A DNA stretch of 9,525 nucleotides from Alphaproteobacteria bacterium (GTDB lineage Bacteria; Pseudomonadota; Alphaproteobacteria; Rickettsiales; UBA8987): assembly GCA_023269645.1 (NCBI GenBank), contig JAHFPR010000067.1, positions 1 to 9,525 of the forward strand. The letters run 5' to 3'. Of the stretch, positions 5,792 through 9,525 are shown piece after piece (within the stretch, counting starts at the first letter, position 1; each line of letters opens with the position of its first letter). The notes beneath the pieces are model-generated. The model did not search any database, was not told where the DNA came from, and was given only the letters and a program-made list of their open reading frames with translations. The position numbers were made by a program, and so were the translations under genes.

Positions 5792-6199
5792 CTACTGCCC
5801 GTTCTTCCCCGACCAGGGAGCATTCTTCATCTGATAGCCGCCAAATGCCTGAAAATGTATTCCGTTGAGATTGCCTTCCCGATCCAGCACATCCACAAGT
5901 GCCGTATAACGCTGCCGCGCCCTGTCTATCTTGACGGAAGAAAGAACGGCGCGCGAATTCTGCACCCACTCCTCCTCCTCTCTGGAGACATTCTCCTGGT
6001 CATAAAGGGGCTGATACTTCGGAGTAACAGGGCTGATTTCCTTCCCCGGATGCACCAGCATTATCCTTTTCTCCATCACAAAGGCAATCTGGTGGAACGG
6101 CAGGGTGATACCCTCCTCCGCGAACAGGTTGAAGGACGGGCGCATAAACACGCCGGGCATTGCCCCCGCCATTATCGGCCTTGTCATATCTTCTCTCAT
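5792..6199 (-). CDS. Unrecognised 135-aa protein inside the flagellar operon
   Basis: I do not recognise this protein. ATG 6199 has a clear AAGGAGA ribosome site 5-6 nt upstream. The gene starts 25 nt after flgG ends, and its TAG is 32 nt before the preferred flgA start, so it is co-transcribed. It has 135 aa, no signal peptide, no membrane helix and no cysteine. It is methionine-rich at the N-terminus (five Met in the first 19). The middle is hydrophobic-polar (LPFHQIAFVMEKRIMLVHPG). A charged stretch with REEEEWVQNSRAVLSSVKIDRARQRY is followed by TALVDVLDREGNLNGIHFQAFGG, which looks like beta-hairpins. The order I recall for the class has flgG directly followed by flgA, so this is an insertion of a gene. 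A flagellar role is inferred from position only. Confidence 0.8.
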   Translation of the reverse strand: MREDMTRPIMAGAMPGVFMRPSFNLFAEEGITLPFHQIAFVMEKRIMLVHPGKEISPVTPKYQPLYDQENVSREEEEWVQNSRAVLSSVKIDRARQRYTALVDVLDREGNLNGIHFQAFGGYQMKNAPWSGKNGQ

Positions 6200-6207
6200 C
6201 TTGCTCT

Positions 6208-6237
6208 CCTTATCTCAATTGGCCTTATCTCAACTGG
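6208..6237. repeat. 15-bp tandem duplication spanning the flgG stop codon
   Basis: The 15-bp blocks at 6208-6222 and 6223-6237 differ at one base (CCTTATCTCAATTGG and CCTTATCTCAACTGG on the plus strand). In the gene direction both read CARTTGAGATAAGG, so the last codons and stop of flgG are duplicated. The second, non-coding copy supplies the AAGG of the ribosome site for the next gene. Confidence 0.9.
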
Positions 6238-7013
6238 TTCAGCGTCTGGAGCATTTCATCGGAAGATGAAATCACCCGCGAGTTCAGCTCATATGAACGC
6301 TGCGCCGTGATGAGCGAGGTCACCTCTGAAATGGAATCCACATTCGCCTGCTCAAGGAATTTCTGCTGTATCGTGCCGAAGCCGGTTCCGCCGCCGAAGC
6401 CGCTGATGGGCGTACCGGAGGCTTCCGTTTCCTGGAACATATTGTTGCCGATGGCCTGCATACCCGCCTCGTTCACAAAATTCGCCATTTCAAACTGGCC
6501 AACAACGGTCGGGGTGACATTACCGTCCTGTTTCACGCTCACCTGGCCGCTGGCGTTGATGTCCACGCTCACCGCGTCCTGGGGGACGGTGATACCAGGG
6601 GCAACAACATAGCCCTGCGGATTCACGATTTCCCCGTTCTGGTTCACCTGGAAGGAGCCATCGCGCGTGTAGGCAATTTCGCCACTGGGGAGCGTCACCT
6701 GCATGAAGCCCTTGCCGTTGATCGCCACGTCGAACTGGTTGCCTGTCTGAAGCAGCGTACCCTGGTCGCCCACACGGTAGATCGCGCCGGGCTTGACACC
6801 AAGGCCAAGCTGGATGCCGGTCGGCAGGATCGTGCCCGTATCCGAGGAGGCTGTCCCCACGCGGGAGATGTTCTGGTAAAGCAGATCCTGAAACTCCGCG
6901 CGCTGCCGCTTATAGGCAGTGGTGGTCATGTTCGCCAGGTTGTTCGCAATAACATCCACGTTCATCTGCTGTGCCAGCATTCCCGTAGCCGCTATGCTCA
7001 GTGCTCTCATCAT
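6225..7013 (-). CDS. flgG: Flagellar distal rod protein FlgG
   Basis: Axial protein forming the distal rod, exported by the flagellar type III system. It has 262 aa, the standard length. The N-terminal rod/hook motif is present: LSIAATGMLAQQMNVDVIANNLANMTTTAYKRQRAEF (about 5-41). The middle includes GLGVKPGAIYR, GNQFDVAINGKGFMQV and YTRDGSFQVNQNGEIV. The C-terminal heptad helix is EVTSLITAQRSYELNSRVISSSDEMLQTLNQLR. GGGAGGA lies 8 nt before ATG 7013, and the next codon is also ATG. It follows flgF after a 107-nt gap that contains an inverted repeat. Its stop codon lies in a 15-bp tandem duplication. Confidence 0.98.
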   Translation of the reverse strand: MMRALSIAATGMLAQQMNVDVIANNLANMTTTAYKRQRAEFQDLLYQNISRVGTASSDTGTILPTGIQLGLGVKPGAIYRVGDQGTLLQTGNQFDVAINGKGFMQVTLPSGEIAYTRDGSFQVNQNGEIVNPQGYVVAPGITVPQDAVSVDINASGQVSVKQDGNVTPTVVGQFEMANFVNEAGMQAIGNNMFQETEASGTPISGFGGGTGFGTIQQKFLEQANVDSISEVTSLITAQRSYELNSRVISSSDEMLQTLNQLR

Positions 7014-7036
7014 ATGGTCGTTCCTCCCAAGAATTT

Positions 7037-7116
7037 AGTGATTAGAGTTGAGCATTTAGAAGGATTACGCCACGCGCTCCAAATCACTAAACTCTCCACT
7101 CTAAACTCTCATTACT
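7037..7116. repeat. Heptad-built imperfect inverted repeat between flgF and flgG
   Basis: AGTGATTAGAGTT (7037-7049) pairs with 7104-7116 at 11 of 13 positions, and inner pairing is patchy. The arms divide into 7-mers. Left from 7039: TGATTAG, AGTTGAG, CATTTAG, AAGGATT. Right from 7088: TAAACTC, TCCACTC, TAAACTC, TCATTAC. The right arm has no G and the left arm only one C. It fills most of the gap between flgF (ends 7121) and the flgG ribosome site, so it would lie inside the polycistronic mRNA. Confidence 0.65.
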
Positions 7117-7120
7117 GATG

Positions 7121-7870
7121 TCATCCACCCGGCTGCTTCGCCAGCGTGGCAATCGCTTTTTCCTGCAACGCATTGATGTCGCCAAGGAAATTTGATGTCA
7201 TGCCGAAAGAGCGGCTGACTTTGATAAGTTCCGTCAGCTCGCGCGTGGGGTTCACGTTGGAGTCCTCCACCATGCCCTGCGCCATGCGGAAATCCGTTTG
7301 CTCCTCAGCAGATGCAGGGGCTTCCCCACCCGCGTCATAGAGCGAGTTGGAGATTTCCCTCAGCATATTTTCATTCTCGAATTTCACCACCTTGATCTTG
7401 CCGCGCTCTTCGTCCGCACCGCCTGCGCGCGAGGCCATCACCGTGCCGTCCTCGCGGATAAAAATATCGAGATCGTCCTCGTCCAGCGCAATCGGGCCGC
7501 TCTCACCCTGCACACGGTAGCCCTGTGCGGTCACAAGTTCGCCCTGCGCGTTGCGCTGGAACATACCCACGCGCGTATACCGCGCACCCAGCGGCGTATC
7601 AATCTCGAAAAACCCCTTGCCCTCAATGGCCATATCAAACGAACGGTTGGTGGTGCGGAGCGGCCCCTGCGTCATATTACGCAGTGTGCGCACGTCGGAG
7701 GTGAAAGAGGCCGTTTTCTGCTTTCCAAGGCCGGAAAGATATTCAGAGAACATCATGGATTCGGATTTATAGCCGGGCGTGGCTGCGTTGGCGATATTGT
7801 TCGCTACCACGTCCATCTGGCGGAACAGGGCAGTCTGGCGCGACAATGCTATGTATTCGATATTACCCAT
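7121..7870 (-). CDS. flgF: Flagellar proximal rod protein FlgF
   Basis: Proximal rod protein exported by the flagellar type III apparatus. It has 249 aa from ATG 7870, chosen because GGAAGG lies 4 nt upstream; a GTG-initiated version from 7882 would include the ribosome site itself. The N-terminal motif is IALSRQTALFRQMDVVANNIANAATPGYKSESMMF. The core includes RSFDMAIEGKGFFEIDTPLGARYTRVGMFQRNAQGELV. The C-terminus has the rod/hook helix ESDSNV-type variant VEDSNVNPTRELTELIKVSRSF. It is distinguished from FlgG by this N-terminus, the weaker C-terminal motif and its position first in the operon. Its promoter appears to be sigma-54 dependent. Confidence 0.96.
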   Translation of the reverse strand: MGNIEYIALSRQTALFRQMDVVANNIANAATPGYKSESMMFSEYLSGLGKQKTASFTSDVRTLRNMTQGPLRTTNRSFDMAIEGKGFFEIDTPLGARYTRVGMFQRNAQGELVTAQGYRVQGESGPIALDEDDLDIFIREDGTVMASRAGGADEERGKIKVVKFENENMLREISNSLYDAGGEAPASAEEQTDFRMAQGMVEDSNVNPTRELTELIKVSRSFGMTSNFLGDINALQEKAIATLAKQPGG

Positions 7871-7932
7871 AATCCTTCCCACTCTCTATTTTACGCTGTG
7901 TGGCACTCTCAACCGCCTGCGCCATTTTATAT

Positions 7933-7948
7933 TGCAATGGCCGTGCCA
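7933..7948 (-). promoter_or_regulatory. Sigma-54 (-24/-12) promoter of the flgF operon
   Basis: On the minus strand the sequence reads TGGCACGGCCATTGCA, an exact match to the TGGCACG-N4-TTGCA consensus with GG and GC at the required spacing. Transcription would start near 7923, about 50 nt before the flgF ATG. Sigma-54 control of flgF is expected for a mid-to-late flagellar operon in this class. An IHF motif and two palindromic sites lie upstream at suitable distances. Confidence 0.85.
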
Positions 7949-7966
7949 TTTATAAATAGTGTTATA

Positions 7967-7979
7967 TATCAATGCATTG
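7967..7979. promoter_or_regulatory. IHF-binding site consensus
   Basis: TATCAATGCATTG matches WATCAA-N4-TTR exactly. The core TCAATGCATTGA is a palindrome, so an equally good match (AATCAATGCATTG) exists on the other strand. It lies between the sigma-54 promoter and the upstream palindromes, where IHF usually bends DNA for enhancer contact. Short AT-rich consensus, so chance matches are possible. Confidence 0.6.
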
Positions 7980-8003
7980 ATTGATTGCGCACTCCAAAAA
8001 CGC

Positions 8004-8047
8004 GGCAAACTCTGCCGGGCACGGGTACGCAATGGGCAAAGTTTGCC
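8004..8047. promoter_or_regulatory. Paired palindromic enhancer-like sites upstream of flgF
   Basis: GGCAAACTCTGCC (8004-8016) and GGCAAAGTTTGCC (8035-8047) are near-identical 13-bp palindromes. The complement of the second differs from the first at one position. Their centres (8010 and 8041) are 31 bp apart, about three helical turns. They lie about 87 and 118 bp upstream of the predicted sigma-54 start of flgF. This fits binding by an NtrC-type activator such as FlbD (ftr-like sites); the activator is inferred, not shown. They also lie upstream of fliL and could repress or activate it. Confidence 0.6.
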
Positions 8048-8114
8048 GCCGGAAGGTGACGTATCCGGGTAACAAGGCGGGGAATTAACGCACTGCCCGC
8101 CCCCGCCCTGTACA

Positions 8115-8150
8115 CTTAACCGTAGAAAGTTAAGTAAAAATCAGTATAGT
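8115..8150 (+). promoter_or_regulatory. Putative fliL-fliM promoter with TTAA inverted repeat
   Basis: CTTAAC (8115-8120) and GTTAAG (8129-8134) form an inverted repeat with an 8-bp spacer. A -10-like TATAGT lies at 8145-8150, which would start transcription near 8157, about 60 nt before fliL. The downstream TTAA lies 11 bp before the -10, the same spacing as in the CtrA-type promoter at 3290-3321. The two TTAA are 10 rather than 7 bp apart, so this is not a standard CtrA box. Confidence 0.4.
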
Positions 8151-8217
8151 GAAGGGTGAGAGATGCTGTAATACCTCATGGAATCAACACGTGAGGCGGA
8201 AACCAGGTAGGGGCGGT

Positions 8218-8868
8218 ATGGCAAAAAAAGAAAAGAAGAAGAAAAAGGGTAAAGAGGAAGAAGAGAAGGAAGAAGGCGGAGCCGCAGAGAAACCGGAAGA
8301 AAAAGCCGAGGGCAAGGAAGGCGCAGAAGGCGAAGGCAAGGCGGAAGAAGCCGTAGAATATGAAGTAGACGCGGAGGGCAAGCCTCTCCTCGATGAAGCT
8401 GGCAACCCTATCCCCAAGAAAAAGAAGAAGGGCAAAAAGAAGCTCATTCTTATGCTTATCGTGCTGCTCGTTCTGGGCGGCGGCGGCGCGGGCGCATGGT
8501 TCGGCGGCCTCATCCCCCACGGAGCGAAGAAGGCAGATGAAGAAAGTGCCCTCACCAAACCGCAGACGATTTACCTGGATATGGAAGAGTTCATGGTAAA
8601 CCTGAACAATCCCGGCAAGCAGGTGAGCTTCCTGAAAATGCAGGTGACCCTGGAACTTCCCAACCTCTCCGCACAGAATGCCGTAAAAGATAAAATGCCG
8701 CGCATCCGCGATAGTTTCCAGGTCTACCTGCGCGAGTTGCGCGGCAGCGATCTGCAGGGTTCGGCGGGCATCCACCGCCTGCGCGAGGAACTGCTGCTGC
8801 GCATCAACAAAATCCTGGAACCGGATAAAGTGAACGATATTCTGTTCAAGGAAATTATTGTGCAATAA
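8218..8868 (+). CDS. fliL: Flagellar basal body-associated protein FliL
   Basis: Inner-membrane protein that associates with the stator and supports motor function. It has 216 aa from ATG 8218. The first 75 residues form a cytoplasmic tail dominated by Lys, Glu and Gly (MAKKEKKKKKGKEEEEKEEG onward), ending in a PKKKKKGKKK stop-transfer cluster. One membrane helix follows at about 76-98 (LILMLIVLLVLGGGGAGAW). The periplasmic FliL domain includes YLDMEEFMVNLNNPGKQVSFLKMQVTLEL and ends RINKILEPDKVNDILFKEIIVQ. A longer frame from 8149 exists, but its ATG overlaps the predicted -10; 8218 is preceded by a modest TAGGGG. It is the first gene of a fliL-fliM pair. Confidence 0.95.
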   Translation: MAKKEKKKKKGKEEEEKEEGGAAEKPEEKAEGKEGAEGEGKAEEAVEYEVDAEGKPLLDEAGNPIPKKKKKGKKKLILMLIVLLVLGGGGAGAWFGGLIPHGAKKADEESALTKPQTIYLDMEEFMVNLNNPGKQVSFLKMQVTLELPNLSAQNAVKDKMPRIRDSFQVYLRELRGSDLQGSAGIHRLREELLLRINKILEPDKVNDILFKEIIVQ

Positions 8869-8873
8869 GGAGG

Positions 8874-8942
8874 GGATGATGGATGACCAGATGATGGATG
8901 ATGGAATTGTTCTTATCATCTATCATCCATAATCCATCATCC
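8874..8942. repeat. Heptad-built inverted repeat between fliL and fliM
   Basis: GGATGATGGAT (8874-8884) pairs perfectly with 8932-8942. Inner arms 8890-8902 and 8915-8927 pair with one mismatch, around a loop at 8903-8914. The right arm is four heptads from 8915: ATCATCT, ATCATCC, ATAATCC, ATCATCC. The left arm is GGATGAT, GGATGAC, CAGATGAT, GGATGAT. It sits between a strong Shine-Dalgarno sequence overlapping the fliL stop and the fliM ATG, inside the mRNA. Confidence 0.85.
8876..8932 (+). CDS. Possible 18-codon leader ORF in frame with fliM
   Basis: AAGGAGGGG (8867-8875) is the strongest ribosome site in the window. It leads into ATG 8876 and ATG 8879 (5 nt after GGAGG). The frame reads MMDDQMMDDGIVLIIYHP and stops at TAA 8930-8932. 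It is the fliM frame: 18 nt separate the stop from ATG 8951. The stop depends on A at 8931; the neighbouring heptads have C there. It could be a translated leader coupled to fliM, or the displaced original fliM start. Its coding sequence is entirely inverted-repeat DNA, so it may not be a selected peptide. Confidence 0.35.
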   Translation: MMDDQMMDDGIVLIIYHP

Positions 8943-8950
8943 ATACCAAT

Positions 8951-9525
8951 ATGGCCGAAGAACCGCAAACAGCCGCTACGGCGGAAGACGACGAAATGGC
9001 GAAAGCTATGGCGGAGATGGCTGCGCAGGGCGCGGGCGGCGGAAATAGCGAAGAAGACGCGATGGCCGCCGCGATGGAAGCCGCCGCCGGAGCGGGCGTT
9101 GAGGGCGGAAGCACACTCAGCCAGGATGAGATTGACAGCCTGCTGGGGTTTGATGGCGTGGCGGCACTTCCCACCTCCGGCATTCAGGCACTGCTGGAGC
9201 GTTCGCAGGAGAATTACGAGCGTCTGCCAATGCTGGAAGTGGTGTTCGACCGCTACGTGCGTTCCATGTCCACCTCGCTCCGCAATTTCACCGGGGAAAA
9301 CGTGGATGTGAACATCGAATCCATCACCTCCATGCGCTTTGAGGATTACCTCAACTCCGTGCCCCTGCCCGCACTGCTCGCCATTTTCCAGGCGGTGGAG
9401 TGGGAGAATTTCGGCCTCATCACCATTGATAGCTCCCTCACCTATTCGCTGGTGGATGTGCTGCTCGGCGGCGGGAGGACACATCGCGCCATCCGCATCG
9501 AAGGCCGCCCCTTCACCACTATCGA
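8951..9525 (+). CDS. fliM: Flagellar motor switch protein FliM, 5' part only
   Basis: C-ring switch protein that binds phosphorylated CheY and FliG at the cytoplasmic face of the motor. 191 complete codons are visible before the window edge; FliM is usually about 330-390 aa. Residues 1-55 are rich in Ala, Glu, Gly and Met. The CheY-binding-type motif LSQDEIDSLLG follows at 56-66. The FliM domain starts at about 85 with YERLPMLEVVFDRYVRSMSTSLRNFTGENVDV and continues through SVPLPALLAIFQAVEWENFGLITIDSSLTYSLVDVLLGGG. ATG 8951 has no Shine-Dalgarno sequence; the strong one is 75 nt upstream, behind an inverted repeat. Translation probably depends on coupling to fliL or on the leader frame. Confidence 0.93.
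   Translation, partial: MAEEPQTAATAEDDEMAKAMAEMAAQGAGGGNSEEDAMAAAMEAAAGAGVEGGSTLSQDEIDSLLGFDGVAALPTSGIQALLERSQENYERLPMLEVVFDRYVRSMSTSLRNFTGENVDVNIESITSMRFEDYLNSVPLPALLAIFQAVEWENFGLITIDSSLTYSLVDVLLGGGRTHRAIRIEGRPFTTI

Noticed and set aside
4188..5834. Long plus-strand open frame (548 codons)
   Set aside because: It runs antisense to flgH and flgA, whose motifs, signal peptides and ribosome sites are clear. Its His/Arg-rich composition is typical of a shadow frame.
7298..7984. Plus-strand open frame of 228 codons
   Set aside because: Antisense to flgF and crossing the sigma-54 promoter region; no domain seen.
8016..8031. Second sigma-54 promoter on the plus strand toward fliL
   Set aside because: GGGCACGGGTACGC looks similar, but GG and GC are either one base off or the CAC block is shifted. 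It also overlaps a palindromic site.
8149..8217. Longer fliL start at ATG 8149
   Set aside because: The ATG overlaps the predicted -10 box, and the added residues do not resemble FliL. ATG 8218 fits the Lys-rich N-terminus.

Overview
The window looks like part of an alphaproteobacterial chromosome of moderately high GC. Three things point there. AspRS carries the alphaproteobacterial-style stretch around FRDEDARADRSPGEFYQLD. The order flgF-flgG-flgA-flgH, divergent from fliL-fliM, is the arrangement I recall from Caulobacter-type flagellar clusters. Candidate cis-elements (a TTAA-N7-TTAA CtrA box, and a sigma-54 promoter with an IHF site and upstream palindromes) fit the CtrA/sigma-54 flagellar hierarchy of that class. 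I cannot name the genus. Nothing suggests a plasmid, phage or recent gene island.

Layout. 1-1725 (minus): aspS, truncated at its 3' end by the window edge. 1726-1889: divergent intergenic region in which two opposite promoters appear to share one TATATA -10 box, followed by a hairpin that abuts the rnd start. 1890-3050 (plus): rnd, RNase D. 3051-3341: three perfect palindromes, a REP-like element and a CtrA-type promoter. 3342-3998 (plus): an unrecognised acidic, proline-rich 218-aa protein. 3999-4235: a convergent region with a terminator-like hairpin and other stems. 4236-7870 (minus): a flagellar operon transcribed flgF, flgG, an unrecognised 135-aa gene, flgA, flgH. 7871-8217: a 347-bp divergent control region. 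8218-8868 and 8951-9525 (plus): fliL and the 5' part of fliM.

How the genes work together. FlgF and FlgG form the proximal and distal rod, FlgA is the periplasmic P-ring chaperone, FlgH is the L-ring lipoprotein, FliL is a stator-associated membrane protein and FliM is the C-ring switch protein. Together they cover rod, bushing and switch. The flgF operon has a consensus sigma-54 promoter with IHF and enhancer-like sites at standard distances. aspS and rnd are housekeeping genes.

The most unusual signal is a set of four intergenic inverted repeats (about 1809-1883, 4173-4228, 7037-7116, 8874-8942). Each arm is built from about four degenerate 7-bp units. The unit sequence differs at each locus, but one arm is always almost free of C and the other almost free of G. 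One abuts rnd in place of a Shine-Dalgarno site. Another separates a strong Shine-Dalgarno site from the fliM start and contains a single-base stop codon that blocks an otherwise open in-frame leader.
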